Assembly: GCA_947488935.1 (NCBI GenBank)
Contig: CANLBN010000005.1
Span: 144,675 to 208,674, forward strand
Reading direction: 5' to 3'
From: an uncultured Pseudomonadales bacterium
GTDB taxonomy: Bacteria; Pseudomonadota; Gammaproteobacteria; Pseudomonadales; Cellvibrionaceae
Length of the DNA stretch: 64,000 bases
Positions 38,126 through 46,704 of the stretch are shown in pieces (positions within the stretch are counted from its first letter, which is position 1; each line of letters begins with the position of its first letter). Made by a program: the position numbers and the translations under genes. A model generated the notes under the pieces. It was not told the DNA's origin. It made no database searches and saw only the letters and a program-made list of their open reading frames with translations.

Positions 38126-41032
38126 TTAGATAGCTTCATCAATTGCTGATGGGGTAATCTCTTCGATTATTTGTTTAATTTCCGGTATACAAGAGCCACA
38201 GCCTGTACCCGCATTGGTGCATGTCCTTACAGTTTCTAATGTCTCTGCAGCATTATAAAACTGTTTTGCCTTTTTTTGTGCCTGTAGCGACTCTTGAATA
38301 GCTTGCTTTATAGTGAGTTCGCCGACTTGTTTACAGGCACAAATTTGTTTGCCCTCTATTAAGCTTGCGCAGGCTTTACCGCTTAGCAGCGAGCGCTGAA
38401 TGTCGGTATCTAACTCTTTAGCGAGCAGTGTATCGAGCCAGGCATAATCGTTGTGCCTAATCTTTGGTGCGACGATAAAGGCCGATAATAATTGCTTATC
38501 GACAATTTTTGCGCTGCGATAGGTATTGGATTCTTTGTGGTTAAACTCTATTTGTATACCCATAATCGCAAGGGCATTTTCTTTTAAGTGGTTGCTAATG
38601 TCATTGCAGTTTTGTGTGCTTGCCAGTGTGTAGTGAAACCCATTGTCGATCGTGCGTTTAACCCAATAGTCAAAATGTGTGTTGAGTAAGGTCTCGCTTA
38701 GTGGCTCTTTCGATATAACCATTGCGTTGGTTTGATGTTGCCACATCTCTATTTTTACGGGTGTGTGCTTTAGCTCTGGTTGCCCAGAGAAAGGGTCTAC
38801 AGCAGGGCTTACTAGGCTGCATATGTGCCCGTCCGATGCATTGGTTTTACTCCAATGAATAGGCATAAAACAATTACCGGGTGTGACATTTTTTGTGACT
38901 AAAACGCGTGCTTTTGTTTGCCCCCATGGGTTTTTAATAAGGGCAATGCTTTGATCAGTTAGTTTTAAAAGCGCGGCGTCAATTGGGTTTACATGAACAA
39001 AGGGCTCAGGGATGTGAGCCCCTAGTTTTGCCACAATGCCGGTGCGAGTCATGGTGTGCCATTGGTCACGAATACGACCGCTATTAAGTACAAGGGGGTA
39101 ATGCGCTGTAGTAGGGTGTGCAGGCGCCTTGTGTGTTAGGGCAACCATGTTGGCTTTTTTGTTTTTAGTGTAAAAGTTGCCTTCAGAGAAAAAGCGTTTT
39201 GGCGACTGTGCATCGGTATCGGCTGTTAAGGGCCATTGTTGTGGCGTTAGCTGGTCGTATTCTTCATTAGTGATCGCCGCTAAAGCACTGATGTTAAAGT
39301 CGCGGCTGCTGTTATTATTAATACCCGAGAGTGTTGCGTGTTCACGAAATATATCGGCGCTATTGTCAAATTCAAATCCTGCAAAACCCATGCGTTGGGC
39401 TACCTTCGAGATAATCCACCAGTCGGGCTTAGCTTGGTTTTCTAGTTTCTCATTATTCGTTGGTGCATCAGTAGTAATAATATTTGCCGAGGTATTGGGT
39501 GTAAAAATCGAACGCTGGCGCGAGATTCTGCGCTCGGAATTTGTAACAGTGCCCGACTTTTCTGCCCAGCCCATTGCGGGTAATAATACATCGGCATAGG
39601 CGGTGGTATCTGTTTTGGCTATACAGTCTGAGACAACGACCAAGGGGCATTTTTTTAGTGCGGCTTTTATTGTATTACTATTGGGCATGCTCACAACGGG
39701 GTTTGTTGCCATAATCCAAATGGCTTTTATTTTACCGTTGTTAACAGCGTTAAATAGGTCAACGGCTTTTAAGCCGGGTTTTTTTGCGAGTTTTTTAGTT
39801 TGCCAAAAGTCACTGACGGTTTGCCAGCCTGTCTTGCTCGCGGGCACACCTTTGGTGGGAAAGTCCATATGGGCCGCTAACATATTGGCTAGCCCACCGA
39901 CTTCGCGCCCACCCATGGCATTGGGCTGGCCTGTAATAGAAAACGGCCCTGAACCTTCGCGGCCAATGCGCCCAGTTGCAAGATGGCAATTGATTATACT
40001 ATTGACTTTATCGGTGCCACTACTTGACTGGTTAACGCCTTGAGAAAACACACTGAGTGTTTTATCGGTAGCAGCAAACCATTGATAAAAGGTTTCTATT
40101 TGGTTGATGCTTAAACCGGTTACATTGGCAATGGTTAAAAAGTTAAAGCGCTCATTGTACTCAGTACGAGTGCTTGTTTGTGCGCTGGCTAAGGTAGCGG
40201 CAAAATTTTCTACATAGTTATTGATGTAGTATTCATCGAGATAATTAAAATTAGACAAGTAAGATAATAAACCGTTAAATAAACTGACATCGCTACCTGC
40301 ATTAATAGCTAGGTGTAAATCGGCAATATCGCAAGTGTCGGTTTTACGCGGGTCGATAACAACAATTTTTAACTCGGTATTATTTTCTTTAGCTGCTTTT
40401 AAGCGCTGGTATAAAATGGGGTGGCACCAAGCGAGGTTAGAGCCAACTAACACGACTAGCTCTGCCTTTTCGAAATCCTCGTAACAGTTGGGCACAGTAT
40501 CTGAACCAAAAGCACGTTTGTGTCCTGCGACACTCGACGACATACACAGGCGAGAGTTGGTATCTATATTTGCACTGCCAATGAATCCTTTGATCAATTT
40601 ATTGGCAACATAGTAATCCTCTGTCAGTAATTGGCCCGATACATAAAAGGCGACACTGTCGGGCCCATATTTTTTTATCGTTTGCGAAAATTTATTAGCA
40701 ACGTGATCGAGGGCTTTGTCCCATGTGGCGGGTTTGTTATCAATACTGGGGACGAGTAGTTTATTGTCGGTGGTAATCGTTTCTGCCAGCGCCAAACCTT
40801 TTGAGCAAAGCTTGCCAAAGTTTGCCGGGTGGGAGTTATCGCCACGTACAACAAATTTTTGCTCGAGCTGGTTTTTAGTGGCGAGCTGTTTGACTTCCAC
40901 ACCACAACCTACTCCGCAGTAAGGGCATGTTGTTTTAATCCATTTTTCTGTAGGAGCGATATCTTCTACATTATTCTCTGTGTTGCTCTTTACAGTATCT
41001 TGCCGATTACTCGAAATAATATCGCCTGCCAA
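38126..41032 (-). CDS. nasA: Assimilatory nitrate reductase, catalytic subunit NasA
   Basis: NasA reduces nitrate to nitrite in the cytoplasm with a Mo-bis-MGD centre. The 968-residue protein binds an N-terminal 4Fe-4S cluster through Cys36, Cys39, Cys43 (TTCPYCGVGCGVEV) and Cys76 (KLCSKG). The molybdopterin oxidoreductase domains and a molydopterin-dinucleotide-binding domain follow. Near the C-terminus is a BFD-like 2Fe-2S domain (ICACKQVGELT, CTNAGTGCGSC) that can receive electrons. The start is TTG at 41032 behind AGGTG; no ATG is available. It is divergent from nirB, and a sigma-54 promoter lies 83 bases upstream. Confidence 0.94.
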   Translation of the reverse strand: MAGDIISSNRQDTVKSNTENNVEDIAPTEKWIKTTCPYCGVGCGVEVKQLATKNQLEQKFVVRGDNSHPANFGKLCSKGLALAETITTDNKLLVPSIDNKPATWDKALDHVANKFSQTIKKYGPDSVAFYVSGQLLTEDYYVANKLIKGFIGSANIDTNSRLCMSSSVAGHKRAFGSDTVPNCYEDFEKAELVVLVGSNLAWCHPILYQRLKAAKENNTELKIVVIDPRKTDTCDIADLHLAINAGSDVSLFNGLLSYLSNFNYLDEYYINNYVENFAATLASAQTSTRTEYNERFNFLTIANVTGLSINQIETFYQWFAATDKTLSVFSQGVNQSSSGTDKVNSIINCHLATGRIGREGSGPFSITGQPNAMGGREVGGLANMLAAHMDFPTKGVPASKTGWQTVSDFWQTKKLAKKPGLKAVDLFNAVNNGKIKAIWIMATNPVVSMPNSNTIKAALKKCPLVVVSDCIAKTDTTAYADVLLPAMGWAEKSGTVTNSERRISRQRSIFTPNTSANIITTDAPTNNEKLENQAKPDWWIISKVAQRMGFAGFEFDNSADIFREHATLSGINNNSSRDFNISALAAITNEEYDQLTPQQWPLTADTDAQSPKRFFSEGNFYTKNKKANMVALTHKAPAHPTTAHYPLVLNSGRIRDQWHTMTRTGIVAKLGAHIPEPFVHVNPIDAALLKLTDQSIALIKNPWGQTKARVLVTKNVTPGNCFMPIHWSKTNASDGHICSLVSPAVDPFSGQPELKHTPVKIEMWQHQTNAMVISKEPLSETLLNTHFDYWVKRTIDNGFHYTLASTQNCNDISNHLKENALAIMGIQIEFNHKESNTYRSAKIVDKQLLSAFIVAPKIRHNDYAWLDTLLAKELDTDIQRSLLSGKACASLIEGKQICACKQVGELTIKQAIQESLQAQKKAKQFYNAAETLETVRTCTNAGTGCGSCIPEIKQIIEEITPSAIDEAI

Positions 41033-41114
41033 TGTTATTCACCTGATATTGATTAAATGCGGACCTGCTTAATGAACAATACAAAGTGAGGCAAATCCTA
41101 TCGCTCAAGACATT

Positions 41115-41131
41115 AGCAAGTTTTAAACCAA
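41115..41131 (-). promoter_or_regulatory. Sigma-54 promoter of nasA
   Basis: On the minus strand the sequence is TTGGTTTAAAACTTGCT, with GG and GC exactly ten bases apart as required for -24/-12 elements. The TTGCT half is canonical. Confidence 0.75.
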
Positions 41132-41287
41132 GTAGAGTTAGCGGCCACACTTTTTTAAAAGTATTCAAAAATATAGCTTATCGATTGGGTAGGCTCTTGT
41201 GCTTATTATCAACGCATCATTATTGTCAGTGATTTTATCGATCCCTTTTACTGGTGCGCTTCAAAATGGACCTTCTTTTACAAGCCC

Positions 41288-41304
41288 TGCATCATTTTGG
41301 TGCT
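41288..41304 (+). promoter_or_regulatory. NtrC-like binding site
   Basis: TGCATCATTTTGGTGCT matches the NtrC dyad TGCACYAWWWTGGTGCA at 15 of 17 positions. It lies 74 bases from the nirB promoter and about 157 bases from that of nasA, typical enhancer distances. Confidence 0.75.
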
Positions 41305-41377
41305 TTTGAGGGTTGGCACTTCTGTTAAGGAATAATTATAAAGCCTGTTTACTGAGGTTTTCTTCAAAATATGATTG

Positions 41378-41393
41378 TGGCACTGTAATTGCT
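41378..41393 (+). promoter_or_regulatory. Sigma-54 promoter of nirBD
   Basis: TGGCACTGTAATTGCT is a perfect match to the -24/-12 consensus TGGCAC-N5-TTGCW. It lies 43 bases before the nirB start. Confidence 0.88.
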
Positions 41394-41435
41394 CTAGGAC
41401 TCTAAAATTTGTGATAGAAATGCTAAGGGTAGTTT

Positions 41436-43961
41436 ATGAGTAAACAACGTATTGTTGTCGTTGGTAATGGAATGGTTGGCCATCATTATGTAGAAACACT
41501 AGCGGCTACGGATTTAGATGTAGAGATTACAGTGCTGGGTGGAGAGACTAGACCTGCCTATGACCGCGTTCATCTCTCTGAGGTTTTTGATGGTAAAAAA
41601 CCAGAAGAACTCTCTATGACAACCCGCGAGCATTACAAAAGCTTAGGCGTTAATGCGCATTTTGGTGACCCAGTAGCGGCGATTAATCGCGACAGTAAAA
41701 CCGTAACCACTGAGCTAGGCCGTACCTTTGTTTACGATAAATTGGTTATGGCGACGGGCTCTTATGCCTTTGTACCACCCATACCCGGTAAGGATGCGAA
41801 ACATTGTTTAACGTATCGTACCATTGATGACCTAGGTGAAATCAAAGCCTCTGCTAAAGGTGTTAAAAGAGGTGTGGTTGTTGGCGGTGGTTTACTTGGG
41901 CTTGAGTGCGCCAATGCACTTAAAAACTTAGGTTTAGAGTCCCATGTTGTGGAATTTGCCCCTGCATTAATGGGTGTGCAGTTGGATGAAGGCGGCAGCA
42001 AAATGCTACGTCGTAAAATCGAAGGCCTAGGTGTATATATTCATACGGGTAAAGCCACAAGCGAAATTATAGAGGGTGATGAGCATCGCCTACGTATGAA
42101 CTTTGCTGATGGTGAGCACTTAGAGACAGATCTAATCGTATTTTCGGCGGGCATTCGCCCCTATGATCAGCTTGCACGCGATGCTGGTTTAGAGGTAGGT
42201 GAGCGCGGTGGTATTGTTATTGATTACCATTGCCGTACAACGGATTCAGATATTTATGCTGTCGGTGAATGTGCCGCCTTAGGTAACTTTATTTATGGTT
42301 TGGTCGCACCAGGTTATCGCATGGCAGAAGCCGCCGTATCGCAACTCACCGAAGAAAAGGTCTCCTTTGCCGGTGCCGATATGAGTACCAAGCTTAAGTT
42401 GCTAGGTGTTGAGGTCGGCAGTGTTGGTGATGCACATGGCCGTACAGAAGGTGCACAGTGCTATTCTTATTGTGATGAAAACGCCGAAGTGTATAAAAGC
42501 ATTGTTGTATCGAAAGACAATAAAAAGTTACTCGGTGCAGTACTTGTTGGCGATACCAGTGAATACGATACGCTATTGCAATATATGCTTAATGAGATCG
42601 ATCTACCCGAGTCTCCAGAGGCCTTTATTTTACCCTCCGTCGAAGGCGCATCTGTAGCACTCGGTGCCGATGCCCTGCCAGATACCGCTATGGTGTGTTC
42701 TTGTTATGCTGTCACTAAAGGTGATTTATGTAACGCTGTACAAGAGGGTGCGCATACAATCGGTGCAATAAAAGAGATGACAAGTGCATCGACGGGTTGT
42801 GGTGGTTGTGCTGCGCTGACTAAACAAGTAATGGACAGCGAATTACTCAAATTAGGTGTGGAGGTTAACAATGATATTTGTGAGCACTTTCCACATACAC
42901 GCCAAGAGCTAGTCGATATTGTACGTTCAACGAAGATAAAAACCTTTGATGAGATGCTTGAAAAACACGGTAAGGGCCATGGTTGCGAAATTTGTAAGCC
43001 AACTATTGGTTCTATCTTGGCCTCTTATTGGAATGAATATGTTTTAAAAGAAGAGCATATTGCGCTACAAGACACCAACGATATATTCCTTGGTAATATG
43101 CAAAAAGATGGTACCTATTCTGTTGTACCGCGCATACAAGGTGGTGAGATCACGCCCGAAAAGTTAATCGTGTTGGGTGAGGTGGCGAAAGAATTTGACC
43201 TCTATACTAAAATTACGGGTGGCCAGCGTATCGACTTATTTGGTGCGCAGTTGCATGAGTTGCCCAAAATTTGGCAAAAACTTATCGATGCGGGTTTTGA
43301 AACGGGCCATGCCTATGGTAAGTCTTTGCGTACGGCTAAATCCTGCGTAGGCAGTACTTGGTGTCGTTATGGTGTTGATGACAGTGTTGGTCTCGCAATC
43401 AATTTAGAAAACCGTTATAAAGGTTTGCGCACACCGCATAAATTTAAGTTAGGTATCTCGGGGTGTACGCGTGAATGTGCCGAGGCACAAAGTAAAGATA
43501 TAGGCGTGATTGCCACCGAGACGGGTTGGAACTTATATGTTTGTGGTAACGGTGGTATGCGCCCACGCCATGCCGATTTATTTGCATCGGATCTCGATGA
43601 GAAAACCCTTGTAAAGTATATTGATCGCTTCTTGATGTTCTATATTCGTACTGCCGATCGCCTACAACGTACCTCGGTATGGCTAGAGAACTTAGAGGGC
43701 GGTTTGGATTATCTAAAAGCTGTCATCATTGAGGACTCATTAAATATTGGTGACGAGCTAGAGTCTGAAATGGCGGTTAATATTGATAATTATCAGTGCG
43801 AATGGAAAACAACGATTGATAACGACGAGCGACTCAAGCGCTTTAGCCATTTTATTAACTCACCTGAGACCGATAACAACCTACGTTACGTAAAAGAGCG
43901 TGGACAGAAGCGGCCAGCTCGCGAAGATGAGGCTGAACAGGTTATCCGCTTAGTGAGTTAA
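41436..43961 (+). CDS. nirB: Assimilatory nitrite reductase large subunit NirB
   Basis: NirB reduces nitrite to ammonium with NADH in the cytoplasm. Domains over 841 residues: FAD/NAD-binding oxidoreductase at about 1-400 (VVVGNGMVGHHYVETL, GVVVGGGLLGLE), BFD-like 2Fe-2S regions (CSCYAVTKGDL, ASTGCGGC; GCEICKP), then ferredoxin-like and sirohaem/4Fe-4S domains. The last carry the cluster cysteines in SCVGSTWCRYG and GISGCTRECAEAQSKDIG. AAGGG precedes the ATG. nirD follows after 129 bases. Expression should depend on sigma-54 and NtrC. Confidence 0.96.
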   Translation: MSKQRIVVVGNGMVGHHYVETLAATDLDVEITVLGGETRPAYDRVHLSEVFDGKKPEELSMTTREHYKSLGVNAHFGDPVAAINRDSKTVTTELGRTFVYDKLVMATGSYAFVPPIPGKDAKHCLTYRTIDDLGEIKASAKGVKRGVVVGGGLLGLECANALKNLGLESHVVEFAPALMGVQLDEGGSKMLRRKIEGLGVYIHTGKATSEIIEGDEHRLRMNFADGEHLETDLIVFSAGIRPYDQLARDAGLEVGERGGIVIDYHCRTTDSDIYAVGECAALGNFIYGLVAPGYRMAEAAVSQLTEEKVSFAGADMSTKLKLLGVEVGSVGDAHGRTEGAQCYSYCDENAEVYKSIVVSKDNKKLLGAVLVGDTSEYDTLLQYMLNEIDLPESPEAFILPSVEGASVALGADALPDTAMVCSCYAVTKGDLCNAVQEGAHTIGAIKEMTSASTGCGGCAALTKQVMDSELLKLGVEVNNDICEHFPHTRQELVDIVRSTKIKTFDEMLEKHGKGHGCEICKPTIGSILASYWNEYVLKEEHIALQDTNDIFLGNMQKDGTYSVVPRIQGGEITPEKLIVLGEVAKEFDLYTKITGGQRIDLFGAQLHELPKIWQKLIDAGFETGHAYGKSLRTAKSCVGSTWCRYGVDDSVGLAINLENRYKGLRTPHKFKLGISGCTRECAEAQSKDIGVIATETGWNLYVCGNGGMRPRHADLFASDLDEKTLVKYIDRFLMFYIRTADRLQRTSVWLENLEGGLDYLKAVIIEDSLNIGDELESEMAVNIDNYQCEWKTTIDNDERLKRFSHFINSPETDNNLRYVKERGQKRPAREDEAEQVIRLVS

Positions 43962-44090
43962 TGGCTTGAGTACTTTGAATCTATGTTAATGTATAGCTAT
44001 TTCATCATTACTTAATAGTAATAAGATAAAAACATATTGGCCTACGAGACAGAATCGTAGTGAAATAGAAGGTAATAGTGAGTAAGTTTT

Positions 44091-44441
44091 ATGATTGAAA
44101 ATGTAATAATCGATGACTGGGTAAGCGTATGTGAGTCTAGTGATTTAATTCCAGGGACTGGTGTGGCTGTCTCTCTAGGGGAGGAGCAAGTTGCACTATT
44201 TAAATTACGTAAAGGTGATTCAATTTATGCGGTCTCAAATTACGACCCTATTGGTAAGGCTAACGTTTTGTCGAGGGGTATTACTGGCTCCATAGGCGAT
44301 AAAGTGGTGGTGTCTTCCCCGCTGTATAAGCAGCACTTTGATCTAAAAACAGGGCAATGTCTAGAAGATGGCGATGTAACAATTAGAATATACCCCGTAC
44401 GTGTACACGAAGGTAACATTCAGTTGCAGTATGCCGATTAA
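44091..44441 (+). CDS. nirD: Nitrite reductase small subunit NirD
   Basis: This 116-residue protein has the Rieske-like fold of NirD (ALFKLRKGDSIYAVSNYDP, GDKVVVSSPLYKQHFDLKTG) but lacks the Cys/His pairs of true Rieske proteins, as usual for NirD. It partners NirB in NADH-dependent nitrite reduction. It is downstream of nirB on the same strand and is followed by a clear terminator. Confidence 0.93.
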   Translation: MIENVIIDDWVSVCESSDLIPGTGVAVSLGEEQVALFKLRKGDSIYAVSNYDPIGKANVLSRGITGSIGDKVVVSSPLYKQHFDLKTGQCLEDGDVTIRIYPVRVHEGNIQLQYAD

Positions 44442-44475
44442 TGAGTTAGTCGTTTCATTTATTGTCAGTCGCATT

Positions 44476-44500
44476 AAAAGGGCGAGCCATCGCCTTTTTA
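44476..44500 (+). terminator. Rho-independent terminator after nirD
   Basis: AAAAGGGCGA and TCGCCTTTTT pair around GCCA with one bulged G; the T-run is part of the 3' arm. It marks the end of the nirBD transcript. Confidence 0.8.
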
Positions 44501-44546
44501 ATTATTCGCTCTTTTTTGATAGCTCTTCTCTTATTAATGCTCCATT

Positions 44547-44607
44547 TTATAGCCACTACTTATAGCCACTACTTATAGCCACTACTTATAGCCACTACTT
44601 ATAGTCA
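44547..44607 (+). repeat. 13-bp tandem repeat (TTATAGCCACTAC, about 4.7 copies)
   Basis: Four exact units start at 44547, 44560, 44573 and 44586, and a partial unit (TTATAGTCAC) follows. It lies between the nirD terminator and the MerR gene and is non-coding. Such a microsatellite can change length by slippage. Confidence 0.92.
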
Positions 44608-44861
44608 CCTCTCATTTCTTTTATTCTAAAAAATAAATAGCTGTAAATTATTTTCATTCTCTTTTTAAAAATAAACTCCCGCATATTTTTGTAGCGTTTA
44701 ATTATATTTACACAGATATGGTGCTTGTTATCAATATTTTTTGCCCACTTTTGTGTTGCTGTATTTAAGGTGCATTAATCAAGGGAGTGATTAATTACCT
44801 TAGCTTCTGTTATTATTTAGGTCATCTAAAGGACGACACCACTCAAGAATACGCAGCGAAT

Positions 44862-45251
44862 ATGTATAAAATAGGCAAAGTAGCGCACTTATTAGCTATC
44901 AGTATTGATACTCTGCGCTATTATGAAAAAATACAGTTGTTGACATCAATTAAGCGTACCTCTGGCGGGGTTCGTCTTTATAGTGATGACGATTTATTAC
45001 GTATTCAATTTATACAGCATGCTCAGAAAATGGGGTTTAGCTTAGAGGATATTAAGCAGTTATTGTGCTTTCGCGACGCACCGACAACAGCAAAGCCACA
45101 GGTAAGAGAGCTAGTGGGTGAAAAGCTCACAGAAATCGAGGCACATATCGAAAAACTAACCTCGCTACGCGATGAGTTATCTCGGCTTGTTGAGCAATGC
45201 CAAGAGAGTACAGGTTATTGCCCGATACTGAAAAAGTTTGAAAAGCCTTAA
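44862..45251 (+). CDS. MerR-family transcriptional regulator (metal-responsive type)
   Basis: The 129-residue regulator has the MerR winged-helix start MYKIGKVAHLLAISIDTLRYYE, GGVRLY and a coiled-coil dimer helix. Near the C-terminus, C-x6-C (QCQESTGYCPILKKFE) resembles the metal-binding loop of ZntR/CueR-type sensors. I chose the ATG at 44862 because family members begin there; a GTG at 44787 would add 25 unconserved residues. The DUF4396 membrane-protein gene 95 bases downstream is its likely target. Which metal it senses cannot be told. Confidence 0.88.
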   Translation: MYKIGKVAHLLAISIDTLRYYEKIQLLTSIKRTSGGVRLYSDDDLLRIQFIQHAQKMGFSLEDIKQLLCFRDAPTTAKPQVRELVGEKLTEIEAHIEKLTSLRDELSRLVEQCQESTGYCPILKKFEKP

Positions 45252-45346
45252 TGTCTTTTAATTGCCATAAATATTTATAAATACTTGAATCTAGAGTTAA
45301 CTCTAGGTATTTAATAGGGCGGAATAATAAATGTTGGATCAATATC

Positions 45347-45796
45347 ATGGCTCAAACAAGCATACTGTCTTCTATCGATTGGAGGTGTAAACCGACTTGG
45401 CGACTCTCTGCCTACAACACCATGTGGTGCCTTATTGGCTGCGCGACCGGTGACCTTGGGACTATTTTAGCGTTTCAGATTTGGGCACCAGAAACACCTA
45501 CCTTAGTGGTTATGAGCCTAGCTATTATGAATGGCCTACTAACCAGTATATTGCTAGAGACCATTATACTAAGCCGCTCTATGGTTTTAGTCATGGCCTT
45601 AAAAACTGCACTGGGAATGAGTTTAGTCAGTATGGTGGCAATGGAGATTGCCATGAATGTCACCGACTATGTATTGGTAGGAAAAGCGGCCCTCACATGG
45701 TGGTCGGTAGGGCCTAGCTTACTAGCGGGTTTTTTAACACCTTGGCCTTATAATTATTGGCGTTTAAAAAAATATGGCAAGGGGTGTTGCCACTAG
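45347..45796 (+). CDS. DUF4396-family membrane protein
   Basis: The 149-residue protein has about four membrane helices and the family features WRCKPTWRLSAYNTMWCLIGCATGDLGTI and LTPWPYNYWRLKKYGKGCC. DUF4396 proteins often sit with MerR regulators and heavy-metal genes, as here. Conserved Cys pairs at the helix ends, including a terminal CCH, hint at metal handling. The biochemical role is unknown. It is convergent with the nitrate transporter operon, with a gap of only four bases. Confidence 0.82.
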   Translation: MAQTSILSSIDWRCKPTWRLSAYNTMWCLIGCATGDLGTILAFQIWAPETPTLVVMSLAIMNGLLTSILLETIILSRSMVLVMALKTALGMSLVSMVAMEIAMNVTDYVLVGKAALTWWSVGPSLLAGFLTPWPYNYWRLKKYGKGCCH

Positions 45797-45800
45797 CTTA

Positions 45801-46640
45801 TTAAGCGACTTGGTCTGTTTTGTCCTGCTTACTTTTTTTTTGAATATTACGAATCGGCTCAACCTTACGTTGCTTTTCATACAAAAAGCGTAGGACTTCG
45901 GTTCGGTACTCGTTGTACTTTTTATCATCGGCGAGTGCTAATCGATCTCTTGGACGCTCAAGATCAATGGTTAGTATTTCGCCAATGGTTGCTGCGGGCC
46001 CATTGGTCATCATCACAATACGGTCAGAAAGTAGTACAGCCTCGTCTACGTCATGGGTAATCATAATAATTGTATTGCCAAGCTTCTCTTGTATTTCCAT
46101 TACCGAGTCTTGCAAGTGCGCGCGTGTTAATGCATCGAGTGCGCCAAAGGGCTCATCCATTAATAACACTTTAGGTTGCATGGCCAGTGCTCTTGCAATA
46201 CCTACGCGTTGCTTCATCCCGCCTGATATTTCATCGGGACGTTTGTCCATGGCATGCTCCATATGTACAAGCTCTAGATTGTGTTCAATCCATTCTTTTC
46301 TTTCTTGCTTGGTTTTGGTTTTTTTAAACACTTGTTTAACGGCCAGTTCAACATTTTGATAAGCACTCAGCCAAGGTAAGAGAGAGTGATTTTGGAATAC
46401 AACAGCGCGCTCAGGACCTGGCTCGTTGACTTCTTTCCCTTCTAAAATAACGCCGCCTTCAGTGGCCTGATAAAGCCCAGCAACAATGTTTAACACTGTT
46501 GATTTACCGCAGCCAGAGTGACCAATTAGCGAGACAAATTCACCTTGTTTTATGTGTAAATTAACATTATCCAGTGCCTTAAATGGCCCTTTTGGAGTGG
46601 GAAATTCAATACTTGCTTGAGATATTTCTAAAAAGCTCAT
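45801..46640 (-). CDS. nrtD: Nitrate/nitrite ABC transporter ATP-binding protein
   Basis: The 279-residue ATPase shows Walker A (GHSGCGKST), the Q-loop (VFQNHSLLPWLSAYQN), signature (EISGGMKQRVGIARAL), Walker B (VLLMDEPFG) and H-loop (ITHDVDEA). The chain is of the NrtD/NasD type and powers import through the NrtB permease. It is third in the order nrtA-nrtB-nrtD. Symbol choice between nrtD and nasD is a matter of naming. Confidence 0.9.
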   Translation of the reverse strand: MSFLEISQASIEFPTPKGPFKALDNVNLHIKQGEFVSLIGHSGCGKSTVLNIVAGLYQATEGGVILEGKEVNEPGPERAVVFQNHSLLPWLSAYQNVELAVKQVFKKTKTKQERKEWIEHNLELVHMEHAMDKRPDEISGGMKQRVGIARALAMQPKVLLMDEPFGALDALTRAHLQDSVMEIQEKLGNTIIMITHDVDEAVLLSDRIVMMTNGPAATIGEILTIDLERPRDRLALADDKKYNEYRTEVLRFLYEKQRKVEPIRNIQKKSKQDKTDQVA

Positions 46641-46704
46641 AAGTTTCTCTCTTTGTGCCTTATTAAACCTGATCAGTTTTTAATATGTATGTGGTGATTT
46701 ATAG

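Larger units (their letters stand above)
41033..41435. promoter_or_regulatory. nasA-nirB divergent control region
   Basis: These 403 bases hold oppositely directed sigma-54 promoters (41115-41131 minus, 41378-41393 plus) and an NtrC-like box between them at 41288-41304. A second, weaker GGTGC half-site is at 41253-41257. The arrangement predicts joint activation of nitrate and nitrite reductase under nitrogen limitation. Confidence 0.75.

Noticed and set aside
44547..44607. Iterons of a replication origin.
   Set aside because: No Rep or DnaA gene and no DnaA-box cluster lies nearby; the array is short and sits between two ordinary genes.
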